DNA from: Cloacibacterium caeni
GTDB lineage: Bacteria > Bacteroidota > Bacteroidia > Flavobacteriales > Weeksellaceae
Reading direction: 5' to 3'
Assembly: GCF_907163125.1 (NCBI RefSeq)
Contig: NZ_OU015319.1
Coordinates: forward strand, 124,001-188,000
DNA length: 64,000 bases
The translations under genes and the position numbers were made by a program. Every line of letters begins with the position of its first letter. The first letter of the stretch is position 1. Below, one piece after another: positions 1 to 9,169 of the stretch. The notes under the pieces were generated by a model. That model worked only from the letters and a program-made list of their open reading frames with translations, did not search any database and was not told the origin of the DNA.

Positions 1-318
1 TTTTTTCACAGGGCAACCGAAGTTGATGTCCACAATATCAGGATTTACCGTTTCTACAATTTTGGCAGAAAGCGACATCGCTTCTTCGTCTCCACCAAAA
101 ATCTGAATTCCTACAGGTCTTTCGTAATCAAAAATATCGAGTTTTTTCCTAGATTTCATCGCATCACGAATCAAGCCTTCAGAAGAAATAAATTCTGAAT
201 ACATTAAGTCTGCGCCGTGTAATTTGCACAATCTACGGAAAGGAGGATCGCTCACGTCTTCCATAGGTGCCAATAAAAACGGAAAATCAGGAAGTTCTAT
301 GTTGCCTATTTTTACCAT
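1..318 (-). CDS. dusB: tRNA-dihydrouridine synthase, 5' part (cut by window edge)
   Basis: This gene encodes the N-terminal 106 residues of a flavin-dependent tRNA dihydrouridine synthase, which reduces specific uridines in tRNA. The reading frame runs off the window at base 1. Visible family signatures are the FMN-barrel start LLAPMEDVSDPPFR, the GADLMYSEFIS strand, VGIQIFGG and NFGCPVKK just before the edge. The ATG at 316-318 is chosen because the protein starts MVKIGNIELPDFPF, as DusB proteins do. It reads away from the repeat-flanked S23 gene behind it. The remaining two thirds, including the catalytic Cys region, lie outside the window. Confidence 0.9.
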   Translation of the reverse strand, partial: MVKIGNIELPDFPFLLAPMEDVSDPPFRRLCKLHGADLMYSEFISSEGLIRDAMKSRKKLDIFDYERPVGIQIFGGDEEAMSLSAKIVETVNPDIVDINFGCPVKK

Positions 319-339
319 TTTGCAAAGGTAGTTTTTTTT

Positions 340-419
340 GTAAAATCGTAAAGTTGTAAAACTGTAAAATCGTGAAACTGTTAAGTTGTTAAACTGTGAA
401 ATTGTAAAATCGTGAAATT
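340..419 (+). repeat. Octamer array, ten units, left copy
   Basis: Exactly ten 8-base units are in register, for example GTAAAATC, GTAAAGTT, GTGAAACT and GTTAAACT (consensus about GTRAANYT). The array is mirrored by an array of the same length and unit at 946-1025 on the other side of the S23-type gene. Confidence 0.8.
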
Positions 420-537
420 GTTATTAATCAAATAAAAAAAATCCGATAATTTTTTTACAATATGCAACTTTATGAGCTGATTTTTGCTTTTCAACAAATA
501 AACCATTTAACAGTTTTAAGATTTAATAAATTCACTG

Positions 538-894
538 TTATTCTAAAGACTTATAAAATGAGTTTAATTGATTGGTAATTAATTCAGTTTTTTCTCTTAA
601 TTCAATATATTTTTCTTCTGAAATAAAATCTAAATCCCAAGAAAGAATTAGAAAATTAATGACTTCAATACTAGTGCTATATGCAATATTAATAAATTTA
701 GATTTATCTTTATTGGTATTTCTTGAAACTCCTTCTGCAATATTAGCAGTGATACTTGTACAAGCTCGTCTAATTTGATTTGTAATTCCAAATCTTTCTT
801 CATCAGGAAAGTTTTTGGTAACTTTATAAATTTCTTTGACCAATTTCCTTGCATTTTGCCATACTTCTAATTTCTCAAAATAAAATGTGTACAT
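538..894 (-). CDS. Four-helix-bundle protein of the S23 / 23S rRNA intervening-sequence family
   Basis: This 118-residue protein matches the S23 family: YFEKLEVWQNARKLV near the start, ERFGITNQIRRACTSI, then ANIAEGVSR and a helical C-terminus. The family forms pentameric four-helix bundles. Relatives occur inside rRNA intervening sequences and as the Avd accessory protein of diversity-generating retroelements, but no rRNA, reverse transcriptase or variable repeat is nearby. The start at 892-894 (MYTFYF) is preferred over an upstream in-frame start that adds 17 unconserved residues. The gene lies exactly between two inverted ten-unit octamer arrays, suggesting that gene and arrays travel as one unit. 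Its biochemical role is unknown. Confidence 0.8.
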   Translation of the reverse strand: MYTFYFEKLEVWQNARKLVKEIYKVTKNFPDEERFGITNQIRRACTSITANIAEGVSRNTNKDKSKFINIAYSTSIEVINFLILSWDLDFISEEKYIELREKTELITNQLNSFYKSLE

Positions 895-945
895 AGTTAT
901 AGTTTTTATAATTATTATTTGATTTTTCAGAACTTCATAACCCAA

Positions 946-1025
946 GATTAAACAGTTTCACGATTTTACAGTTTAGCAGTTTCACATTTTTACGATTTTA
1001 CAATTTCACAACTTTGCAATTTCAC
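946..1025 (-). repeat. Octamer array, ten units, right copy (inverted)
   Basis: Read on the minus strand this is again ten 8-base units such as GTGAAATT, GTAAAATC, GTGAAACT and GCTAAACT. It stops three bases before the stop codon of the next gene. It is inverted relative to 340-419, so the two arrays bracket the S23 gene. Confidence 0.8.
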
Positions 1026-1028
1026 AAA

Positions 1029-4000
1029 TCAAAAACTCGCTCTCACTTGTACACTTCCAATATGAATTGTTCTTTCGCCAGAATTTCTACCTTCGTAATT
1101 CACGTTGAGTTGAAGGAAAGAGTTTAATGCTTGTTGAAGAATTACACTCCAAACTTGATTTTTGCCAGCTTTTAAACCATCGAGCATTTGATTTCCTACA
1201 ATACTGAAAGCATTTCCCGTAAAATTGTTGTTGATAAAACTGAAATTTCCTCTAATAGACGTTTTTTTATTTTCCCATTGCACGGTTCCTGTTGCATCGA
1301 AGGTTTTTAGATATTCGTCGCCATCTTTTCGGTCTTTTATTTTGTAGGCGGTAGAAACTTCGGTTTGCATACTTTCCGAAAGTTTGTAAATTAATTTTGG
1401 CTTCGTTTCGTAGATGTTCAAAATGTAATCTCTCGTAGAAAATAATTGTGATGAAGATTGATAATTTTGCAACTGATTTTCCCAATCTGCACGGAGATTT
1501 TTATTAAACCAATATCCAAAATTGACCAAATGAGTTTGCGTATTTTTCTTTTCGATGCTGAAGTTGGCATTCACCAAATTTTGATTGTCGATGAAACGAT
1601 AATTTCCGTTCCAACCAGACTTTTCGGTGGGATTGAAAAGTACAGAAAATAGCAAATTCTGATTTTTTAAGATTTGATTATTTTCGGTTTTAAATGGATT
1701 AAATTCTAAAACTCGGCCTTCTTTATAAAACGAATTTTGAGCGTTCAGCGAAATATTGAAATTCCAACGTTTCAAAAACTGATTTTCGGAGTTGAAAACG
1801 ATAGAAGGATTCACAAAAAGGGAAAGTTGTAACTTATTTTTGTTCGAAGGAATGTATTTCACTGTGTTGGTATAAACTCTGATATACTGCGCCAAATCTA
1901 CATATTCTGCAATTTCGAATTCATCTAATTGCTGAATTCCGTCGCCATTATAATCCGTCCATTTGTAAATTCCTTGCCCGTCTGTTACTTTCAGATACTG
2001 GAATTCTCGCTGCGCTTCTTGTCCGTTTCCGAGTTCATAAAACGCTTGCAAACGCATTCCGTTTTTGAAAAATTGTTGATTGTATTGAATATTTCCAATC
2101 ACAAAATCTGAATTAAATTGCGTTTTTAATTCATTTTCGTAGAAAAATTTTCGGTAATGAACGAGTGTGGAAAGTTGCGTTTTTTCAGTTCTAATCAACT
2201 GACTTTCGAGCATCAATCCGAGAATGTTATTCATTTTTTTCAAAGAATTATCTCGCACAGAATCATTGGTTCTGAAATAAGATTTTGCCAATAATTTGGT
2301 GCGTAAACTGTCGCCAATTCTCTTTTGAAAAAAAACTTCTTTCCAAGAAAAACTCGTCACATCAAGTGTTTTGGTTTGGTTAAAATTCTTAAGATTATGC
2401 TCGAAGCTTCCGCCGAAGCTCCAACTTCCCTTTTTGCCCAAAATTTCAGTGGAAAAATTTCCTCTTGCAAATTGGGTGTCTTGAAAATCTGATGTGGTAT
2501 TTAAGTAAGAAACATTTCCTCGGGTTTCTGTGTTTTTCTTTAAAAATTTAAAATCTAAATCGTTTTTTATGCCGTTATAGCTTTGTTTTTCGTTGAGGTA
2601 ATTCAGTTTGTAATTGATAAAATTGCTGTTTTTCCAGCTGTTTAAAAAACTGAAAATCAATCTATTTTGAGTAATTTGGTTAAATTCTTGAGTTAAATTA
2701 AAATCTCTCGAAAATTCCACATCATTAATTCGGTCTAAAATATGAAACTGCGAAGAAATTCTCTGGAATTCTGCGCCAACTGTTCCGTTCCAATTGTTTT
2801 TGGTAAAGATTTTATTGCCGAAAATTCTTCCTGCAAAACCTGTATTTTGGTCGTTGTTTTTAGAAGAAAATAGATTGATGTCATAATGGCTTAATGAAAA
2901 ATCTCCGCCAATTTTTCCTTTGTTAAAATTATATTCCGCACTTGTAGAAAAAACCTGCGATTTCTGCGGAGAAGGCAACTTTCTAAGTGCAGAATAATTG
3001 CCGTTTCCAGCGCCTACAAATTCAAAAACTCTTCCGTTATTGGTAGATTGTTTCAGTTTGTAATCTCCTTTTCCTGAGCCAAAATAAGTGAAAGAAACAT
3101 TGTATAAAGTTTCAGTTTTGTCAGTAGAAAATTCGTAATAATTTCCTTGTGGATTTTGCACCAATTTGTACAAAATTTTGTTCACATCGTATTCTGTAAC
3201 CACAGCAGAAGGAGCCAACATTAAGTCTTGATTGTTTCCTGCATTGGCAAGAATTTGCTCGTCTTCTTTAGATAAATTCAAGGAAAGTGGCGCTTTTTTA
3301 TTGTCATTTTCGAGAAAAGCATCAAAGGAAAGTTTTAGTTTCTCTGTTTGATGTTTCACAGATGAAGTGACGATGAAACGGTTGTAGTTTCGGTTAGTGT
3401 AATTGTAGGAAATGGTGATGAAATTCTGTTTAAAAATGGGTCTGAAACTTGTGAACGTGATTTCTCCCGTGTTGTAATTAATGGTGTAATCTTGATTTTC
3501 GCCACGTTTCATCAAAATTCCATCAATAAAAACTTGTTCAGAACCGCTCAAAATGGTGATGAAATTTTCTCCGTTTTTTCCATTTAAACGATACGGCCCT
3601 TGATTTCCTTCTACACCTTGAAAACGAATTCTGTGAAATTCACTTCTGGCAACTCCTGCTGAAAAATCCAGAAAAGTTTTGTGGTCTTTCCCAAAATTCG
3701 TCTGAAAACCAATTCCCATGCTTCTGCGTTGATACTTTCCAAAGTAGGTTTGATCGTCTTGCAAATCGAGATGTCCTGCTTTTAAAATGCTTTTGTCTTT
3801 AATATTGAGTTGAAGGTAAATTTTATCAAATTCTTGCAAAGTCTGCGTATAACCATCCGCTTGAATCGGCAGATTATGGTCTGAAATGCTGGCGAGAATA
3901 GAAACATCTTTGCTGAGTTTCCCAGCAATTTGCATATCCATAGAAGATTGCACAGATTGCCCTTGGTTATTACCGAAAGTAATTCCTCTAATGATGGAAC

Positions 4001-4262
4001 CTTTAGCATTTAAATCGCCTAAAATTTGTGAACGAGAATTCTTCTTGACGAGAACTGATTCATCGTAGAGAATTTTCTTTTCTTTCCAGACAAAATGGGC
4101 GGTATCTTTTTTAAAAAACTCACTATTAAGTTTTTTTGAAACAATAGAGTCTGTTTTTAGTGAATCTTGAGCAGGTAAATTAGGGTTTTTCCATGTGAAA
4201 ATCTGTGCTTTTGCCCAAAAAGCACTCATTAAAATGAGTAAAAAAAGTAATTTTTTGGTCAC
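1029..4262 (-). CDS. Large outer-membrane beta-barrel-like protein, function unknown
   Basis: The 1077-residue product has a signal peptide (LLFLLILMSAFWAKAQ) and long runs of alternating polar and aromatic residues ending in VQVRASF, typical of an outer-membrane barrel. Near residues 90-180 is a conserved-looking stretch with RGITFGNNQGQSVQSSMD and a KAGHLDLQ motif. A Ca2+-binding-type loop, DYNGDGIQQLDEF, sits near residue 760, probably on the surface. There is no TonB box or plug domain that I recognise. The start is GTG (4260-4262), chosen because the signal peptide follows immediately. I recognise it as a Bacteroidota-type conserved protein but can name no function. Confidence 0.7.
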   Translation of the reverse strand: MTKKLLFLLILMSAFWAKAQIFTWKNPNLPAQDSLKTDSIVSKKLNSEFFKKDTAHFVWKEKKILYDESVLVKKNSRSQILGDLNAKGSIIRGITFGNNQGQSVQSSMDMQIAGKLSKDVSILASISDHNLPIQADGYTQTLQEFDKIYLQLNIKDKSILKAGHLDLQDDQTYFGKYQRRSMGIGFQTNFGKDHKTFLDFSAGVARSEFHRIRFQGVEGNQGPYRLNGKNGENFITILSGSEQVFIDGILMKRGENQDYTINYNTGEITFTSFRPIFKQNFITISYNYTNRNYNRFIVTSSVKHQTEKLKLSFDAFLENDNKKAPLSLNLSKEDEQILANAGNNQDLMLAPSAVVTEYDVNKILYKLVQNPQGNYYEFSTDKTETLYNVSFTYFGSGKGDYKLKQSTNNGRVFEFVGAGNGNYSALRKLPSPQKSQVFSTSAEYNFNKGKIGGDFSLSHYDINLFSSKNNDQNTGFAGRIFGNKIFTKNNWNGTVGAEFQRISSQFHILDRINDVEFSRDFNLTQEFNQITQNRLIFSFLNSWKNSNFINYKLNYLNEKQSYNGIKNDLDFKFLKKNTETRGNVSYLNTTSDFQDTQFARGNFSTEILGKKGSWSFGGSFEHNLKNFNQTKTLDVTSFSWKEVFFQKRIGDSLRTKLLAKSYFRTNDSVRDNSLKKMNNILGLMLESQLIRTEKTQLSTLVHYRKFFYENELKTQFNSDFVIGNIQYNQQFFKNGMRLQAFYELGNGQEAQREFQYLKVTDGQGIYKWTDYNGDGIQQLDEFEIAEYVDLAQYIRVYTNTVKYIPSNKNKLQLSLFVNPSIVFNSENQFLKRWNFNISLNAQNSFYKEGRVLEFNPFKTENNQILKNQNLLFSVLFNPTEKSGWNGNYRFIDNQNLVNANFSIEKKNTQTHLVNFGYWFNKNLRADWENQLQNYQSSSQLFSTRDYILNIYETKPKLIYKLSESMQTEVSTAYKIKDRKDGDEYLKTFDATGTVQWENKKTSIRGNFSFINNNFTGNAFSIVGNQMLDGLKAGKNQVWSVILQQALNSFLQLNVNYEGRNSGERTIHIGSVQVRASF

Positions 4263-4375
4263 CGAAATCTTTCTAAAACCGCTGTGTAAAAGTAACTAAA
4301 AAAAATAAGGATTATTGTGGAGAAAAAATTAATACATAATTAATAATGATTTACAGTTTATTATTAAAAAAAATG

Positions 4376-4383
4376 TAATTTTG
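4376..4383 (+). promoter_or_regulatory. Promoter -7 element of the secreted protein gene
   Basis: TAATTTTG matches the Bacteroidota -7 consensus TAnnTTTG, 26 bases before the ATG at 4410. A clear TTG at -33 is not seen. Confidence 0.5.
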
Positions 4384-4409
4384 AATTATTAATTTAAAAA
4401 TAAAATATT

Positions 4410-5216
4410 ATGAAAAAAATCTTTACTATTGTATCAGTAGCTCTTGCAGTTTCTGTGTCTGCACAAACCAATTTATTCAAAGGTTCTGATTTCAATAATT
4501 GGACTGACTTTACAAACGGTGTTACAGCTTCGGGATATTCAGTTAACGCAATTGCTACTTCAAGCCCAACTGGTGGTGTAGGTGGTAGCGGAGCTTTACT
4601 TTTAGGAAACAATACAGGAACAAGTAATGCTTATGTTTTTACATCAGGCGCAGATTTTAATATCGCAGGTGCTAAATATATTACTATAAAAGTGAAAGGA
4701 ACTTCAGGTGGTGTTTCTTTTAATTTAGGTGAAGTCGGTAGTGGTAAAACTGGTGTTACTTATAACGTGCCAGCTGGAACTACAAGTGATGTTACTCTTA
4801 CGAATAGTGGTTCTACCAACGATTATAAAGGTAGTATTAATGCAGCAAATTGGATTACAATTAAATTAGATTTAGCAGGTGTAGATATTGTTAACAATAA
4901 AGTATTCAGTCTTAAAATTCAGAAAGGTTCTACTAATGCTTTATATGTTGATGATATTCAATCTGATGCATCTTTAGCGGTTATTGATACAAATAAGTCT
5001 AAAACAACTCTAGTTAGAAATACTAAAGTAAATAATGAAATTAGTTTTGGAGAAAAAGCTAATGTAAAAATCTATAACGTAAGTGGATCTTTAGTAAAAT
5101 CTGCTTCTGTTGAAAAGAATACTTCTCTTAATGTTTCTTCTTTACCAAAAGGAATTTACGTAGTAACAGGTGAAGTAAATGGTCAATCTGTTTCTCAGAA
5201 AATTGTTAAAGAATAA
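4410..5216 (+). CDS. Secreted protein with type IX secretion sorting domain
   Basis: This is a 268-residue protein with a classical signal peptide (MKKIFTIVSVALAVSVSAQ). A central beta-rich, Gly/Ser/Thr-rich domain of about 150 residues resembles a carbohydrate-binding-type jelly roll. The C-terminal region of about 70 residues carries the type A T9SS sorting signature: VKIYNVSGSLVKS, then LPKGIYVVTGEVNG and SVSQKIVKE. It is therefore probably exported through the Sec and type IX systems and attached to or released from the cell surface. The substrate is unknown. It is followed by a strong shared terminator. Confidence 0.85.
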   Translation: MKKIFTIVSVALAVSVSAQTNLFKGSDFNNWTDFTNGVTASGYSVNAIATSSPTGGVGGSGALLLGNNTGTSNAYVFTSGADFNIAGAKYITIKVKGTSGGVSFNLGEVGSGKTGVTYNVPAGTTSDVTLTNSGSTNDYKGSINAANWITIKLDLAGVDIVNNKVFSLKIQKGSTNALYVDDIQSDASLAVIDTNKSKTTLVRNTKVNNEISFGEKANVKIYNVSGSLVKSASVEKNTSLNVSSLPKGIYVVTGEVNGQSVSQKIVKE

Positions 5217-5240
5217 TAATTCTTAGAAATAATAATGATA

Positions 5241-5269
5241 AAGGTTGCTCAATTGAGCAACCTTTTTTT
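5241..5269. terminator. Bidirectional terminator
   Basis: AAGGTTGCTC and GAGCAACCTT form a ten-base stem around AATT, followed by a T run. It lies between the convergent genes at 5216 and 5272. Confidence 0.85.
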
Positions 5270-5271
5270 AT

Positions 5272-8070
5272 TTAATACCAGCCTCGTCTGAAATATCCAA
5301 TCAGAGCGCCTATATTTAAGTTAAAGGTAAATCGTATTCTATTGCCGTAATCTTTGAACTTCGGTTCGAAACCAAGGCTTGATTGCATAGGGAAATAAAC
5401 TTCTATAAAATCTGGAATGACCTTAAATTTAATGCCACTGTCCCAAATAAATTTAGGAGAATGCGCACGGTTCTTATATACTCCAAAATCTGCGTAAACG
5501 TCTATCATCTTCCAAACGTTGGCTTCTACATTATGCGTAATTAACCATTGGTCTACGGTTCCGTTAATATAAGATTTAAAACCTCCTTCAGCCATGATAA
5601 ACTGTTGAGAAAGGATTCCGCTTATTGCACTTTGAGCTAATAGATTATAAGAGAAAGCGTAGTTGGAAACTTTAGAAATCCCTATATCGAAATTATTATT
5701 TCTGGTATGATTTCTTAAAAAATAACCGCCATACAATCGTAAGCTCAGTTTTTTATTTTTGGCATATTCTAGTCTGTAGTAGCTTTCTGCAGTAAGTTTT
5801 GCGTAATCTTCCATGTATTGGAAATTCCCGAAAACATACTTTTCTCTAATCACATTATTGTCTGAATACACGAAACCAAGATTCCAAATATTGTATTTAG
5901 CATAATCGTTTTCTGCAATCATTTTGGGGCTTAAATCTCTTTCGAAGAAATTGTAAGAAGCAGATAAGCTTCTAGAAATCTGACTCCTTGGGTTTTTGTT
6001 AAAAGACATTTGACTGGCAAAACTCATTTTTTTATAAGACAAACCAAAATCATAATTGAACTTAGCCGTAGAAAATTCTAAAGTAAGCGTTCGGAAGAAA
6101 CTTTCCGCAGGCTGAATTTTATAGACTGCATTAAGAGAACCATTAATATCTTTACTTCCTGTACTGAAAAACGGCGAAATAAGATATTGAAACCTCTTGT
6201 CAATCAGTGATTTATTTTTAAATCGGATTCCCAATAAAAATTTGTCATAATTATTCCAACCGATTCCCGGACTAAGATAAACTTCGTTAATTTCTGCATT
6301 TGGATTGTCTGGAATGAGTTTAAATCTTAATTTTTTGGCATTGTCTTTAATTCCTTTGGTGTAAAGATAATTGTCTCTAAAATTATTTTCTGGGAAAGCA
6401 TATAAATCATTAATGACAATTTTTACCGCTTCATTATCTGGAATCACATAACCACAAGAACTGTCCTGATAATTCGTGTCATACCAAAAAGTTTTTTTGC
6501 TGCCATCTTCATGGAAAGTTTCTAATTTAAAAGGAATATTCTGCGTTGTATTTTTAGAAACATTAATGTTGATGACGTTGTCTTTTCTCTCGAAATCATC
6601 GAGTTTAAAATTAATTCTTTGTTTTCTTTTGACGTATTTTTCTAAAAATTCAGAAGAGTAACCAGAAGCTACCGTGAGTTGGTCTAGAAAATCTCTTTTG
6701 TCTAATTCTGAAGTGTGATTTTTGGAGATATAACCTTTTAAGAAATTGTCAAAATAAGAAGTTCCCATTTTTTCGGCAATCAAGGTAAAAAGACTTCCTG
6801 TTTCGAACTGACTAATCGCCATTTCATTAAAATTACTTAAATCCGAAAATTTTTCGTCTATTTTTTGGTCAAGGTTTTGCGCCGTAATGTATTGATAAGC
6901 GAGACCGTATCTTTCAATCAACTTCAATCGAGAAGCAAATGATAGTTTTAAGGGTTTTATTCCCAGTATTTTGTAATCTGAAAGCGCGCCGAGAATTTTA
7001 TGGTCTGGATAATTTTTTTTCAAATACTGAATTTCTAAATATGTTTTAAGTCCATTGGTAATCCAGTGATTTTTTTCTTTATCAGAAACAAATAATTGCT
7101 CTGCAACTTGCTGAGAAACAATGCTAAAATAATCCATATCTATTTTTTCGGCATCGGTAAACATTTGGAACTTAAATTTCCAAAATTTAATGTCATCATT
7201 TCCGAAGAAATCATTTTTGGACTTAAATTTTTCGCTGATGAAGATTTTTTCTGGCAAAAATCCCGTTTTTTCTTTGATGAAATGAAGATGAAGCGGAATG
7301 TAAAACGCTATCAATTCCTTTTCTTGCTCTGTGACAGTATAGCCCAATTCTACCAAATGTTTTTGTCCGTCTACGATGGTTTCTAGCTGATAATTTTTTT
7401 GGTCAGCAATCAGAAATTCTACATCTTTATTGAGTTTTCCTTCAAAAATATTGGGAGCAACTTCAGTTAAATTACTGCTGATATTTTGAGCGGAATTTTC
7501 AAATTTTACTCGGTAAAAAGTATTTACATTTACGTTTTCTTCTAAATCTTTGTAATATTTTTCAAGGAAATTATCTCGGTCAAAACTGTCTGGAACCAAG
7601 AAAAAATATTTGAGCAAAGTATTATTTTTCCCAATTCCATAACCTGTAAACTGAGCACTCGGCAAAATTACAGAATATTCCAGCGAAAGTTCAGTAAAAG
7701 CATTGGGAGCTAAAGGTTTTGGGAGTTTTATAAAAAGATTTTCATCATCTAAAACACCTTCATACGGTTTTTGGTCTATCATCAGATAAACCAATCTGCC
7801 TCTTTCATTGGATTTTGCGTAATATAAATCCTTTTTTCGGTCTTCTAATTTTCTTCTGACTAAAGGTGTATTTCTGCTTTTATAAGCAGCCGTGAAATTT
7901 TGAAGTTTAAGATGTGTTAGTTCACTCTCAGATTTGTTTTGATAATAGATTTTTTCTCTTACAGAAAGCGTTCCTGCTGAAATTTTTGCGTCAATAATGA
8001 TGGAATCTTTTTGCGAGAAAGCAAAAAGATTAAGCAGTAAACACAGTAAAATGATGGTCTTCTTCTTCAT
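5272..8070 (-). CDS. M1 aminopeptidase-like protein with degenerate active site and C-terminal barrel-like domain
   Basis: This 932-residue protein has a signal peptide (IILLCLLLNLFAFSQ), then an M1-type N-terminal beta domain (about 25-230) and a gluzincin-like domain (about 240-480). Where M1 enzymes have HExxH it reads SQQVAEQLF, and the following region is TNGLKTYLEIQYL, aligning with the EGLATYLEY segment that holds the third zinc ligand. Both zinc-binding His are absent, so peptidase activity is unlikely. From about residue 590 the sequence is rich in alternating aromatic strands and ends GYFRRGWY, resembling an outer-membrane barrel. I infer a non-catalytic envelope protein, perhaps a peptide- or protein-binding scaffold. 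Confidence 0.7.
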   Translation of the reverse strand: MKKKTIILLCLLLNLFAFSQKDSIIIDAKISAGTLSVREKIYYQNKSESELTHLKLQNFTAAYKSRNTPLVRRKLEDRKKDLYYAKSNERGRLVYLMIDQKPYEGVLDDENLFIKLPKPLAPNAFTELSLEYSVILPSAQFTGYGIGKNNTLLKYFFLVPDSFDRDNFLEKYYKDLEENVNVNTFYRVKFENSAQNISSNLTEVAPNIFEGKLNKDVEFLIADQKNYQLETIVDGQKHLVELGYTVTEQEKELIAFYIPLHLHFIKEKTGFLPEKIFISEKFKSKNDFFGNDDIKFWKFKFQMFTDAEKIDMDYFSIVSQQVAEQLFVSDKEKNHWITNGLKTYLEIQYLKKNYPDHKILGALSDYKILGIKPLKLSFASRLKLIERYGLAYQYITAQNLDQKIDEKFSDLSNFNEMAISQFETGSLFTLIAEKMGTSYFDNFLKGYISKNHTSELDKRDFLDQLTVASGYSSEFLEKYVKRKQRINFKLDDFERKDNVININVSKNTTQNIPFKLETFHEDGSKKTFWYDTNYQDSSCGYVIPDNEAVKIVINDLYAFPENNFRDNYLYTKGIKDNAKKLRFKLIPDNPNAEINEVYLSPGIGWNNYDKFLLGIRFKNKSLIDKRFQYLISPFFSTGSKDINGSLNAVYKIQPAESFFRTLTLEFSTAKFNYDFGLSYKKMSFASQMSFNKNPRSQISRSLSASYNFFERDLSPKMIAENDYAKYNIWNLGFVYSDNNVIREKYVFGNFQYMEDYAKLTAESYYRLEYAKNKKLSLRLYGGYFLRNHTRNNNFDIGISKVSNYAFSYNLLAQSAISGILSQQFIMAEGGFKSYINGTVDQWLITHNVEANVWKMIDVYADFGVYKNRAHSPKFIWDSGIKFKVIPDFIEVYFPMQSSLGFEPKFKDYGNRIRFTFNLNIGALIGYFRRGWY

Positions 8071-8248
8071 TGATTTTAGAAAATCAAATATAGAGAGAAA
8101 CTATTAAAATTACTTACATAAATCCGAAAAAATATTACATTTTATCAACAATTTTTGAATTTTATTGACAATGGATTTTGAGAATGATAATTCCTTTCTC
8201 GGATGAATATTTTCTTCGAAATAAATCGGAAGTTTTTATCTTTTTAAA

Positions 8249-9160
8249 TTATAAAAAAGGCAATAGTAGATGCCAAATTCCCACAGTAAGGATAGATAGA
8301 GGAATTCCTACGGCAACCATCAAGTTGCAAAATTTAGGTTCTAAATCATGAGCCGAAGCAATAATCGCCGCTGTAATCATAGGTGCCATCGCGGCTTCTA
8401 AAATACAAATGTCTATTACGTCTCCATTTTGATGGAAAATATATTTGTAAATCACCAAAATAATGAGTGGCAAAAGAACTAGTTTGAAAAGTAAACCGAT
8501 GAAAAGGTGAAATCCTTCTTTTTTCTCAATTTTTTTCCATTGCATTTGACTTCCTACAGAAACCAAAGCGAGTGGAACGGTAGTTGCGCCCAATTTCATT
8601 AAAACTTCGTCAAAATCTTTTGGAATTTCTATGGAGAAAATATTCAACAACAAAGCAATTACAAATGCAATAAATGGAGGAAATTTTAAAATTTTAGAAA
8701 GATGTTTGAGTAGAGAATCTTTGCTTCCAGAATAAAAATTGGCGACTAAAATTCCTACCGTAGAAAGAGCAACAAATCCAGGTTGGTCTACCAACATCAC
8801 GGTTTTTAAACCTTCTTCTCCATACATTGCTTGAATTAAAGGAATGCCTACAAAAGAAGTATTTCCGAAACCTGCACACATAATTAAAGCGCCAATTAAA
8901 GAAGATTTCCAACCGAAAATTTTTCCTAATCCTGCAAAAAATAAAATCGCCGCAAAAATTCCTATCCAAACCACTAAAACGGGATAAATCACCGAACTGT
9001 TGAGTTCTATTTTTGAAATATAATACAGTGAAAATGCAGAAAGCGAAATGTTAATCACAAAAGCATTCAATGAGGTGTGAAAATTATCGGGAATTATTTT
9101 AGATTTTTTTAAAACAATTCCTATGATTAGGCAGACAAAAAGTAAAATTAGGTTGCTCAA
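8249..9160 (-). CDS. AEC-family transporter (auxin efflux carrier-like)
   Basis: This 303-residue, almost entirely hydrophobic protein has about ten predicted membrane helices in two repeats of five, as in the AEC (PF03547) family of the BART superfamily. Typical segments are CAGFGNTSFVGIPLIQAMYG in the first half and EAAMAPMITAAIIAS in the second. The family exports organic anions such as malate, or auxin-like compounds; the substrate here cannot be read from sequence. The start is TTG (9158-9160): an in-frame stop three codons upstream is the stop of the preceding hemolysin-III-like gene, so no earlier start is possible. The nine-base gap suggests translational coupling in one operon. Confidence 0.85.
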   Translation of the reverse strand: MSNLILLFVCLIIGIVLKKSKIIPDNFHTSLNAFVINISLSAFSLYYISKIELNSSVIYPVLVVWIGIFAAILFFAGLGKIFGWKSSLIGALIMCAGFGNTSFVGIPLIQAMYGEEGLKTVMLVDQPGFVALSTVGILVANFYSGSKDSLLKHLSKILKFPPFIAFVIALLLNIFSIEIPKDFDEVLMKLGATTVPLALVSVGSQMQWKKIEKKEGFHLFIGLLFKLVLLPLIILVIYKYIFHQNGDVIDICILEAAMAPMITAAIIASAHDLEPKFCNLMVAVGIPLSILTVGIWHLLLPFL

Positions 9161-9169
9161 TTTCTTTAG

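Noticed and set aside
538-894. S23-type gene as Avd of a diversity-generating retroelement
   Set aside because: No reverse transcriptase, template repeat or variable repeat is seen nearby.
340-1025. Octamer arrays as a CRISPR or as an rRNA intervening sequence
   Set aside because: Units are contiguous without spacers, and no 23S rRNA flanks the S23-type gene.
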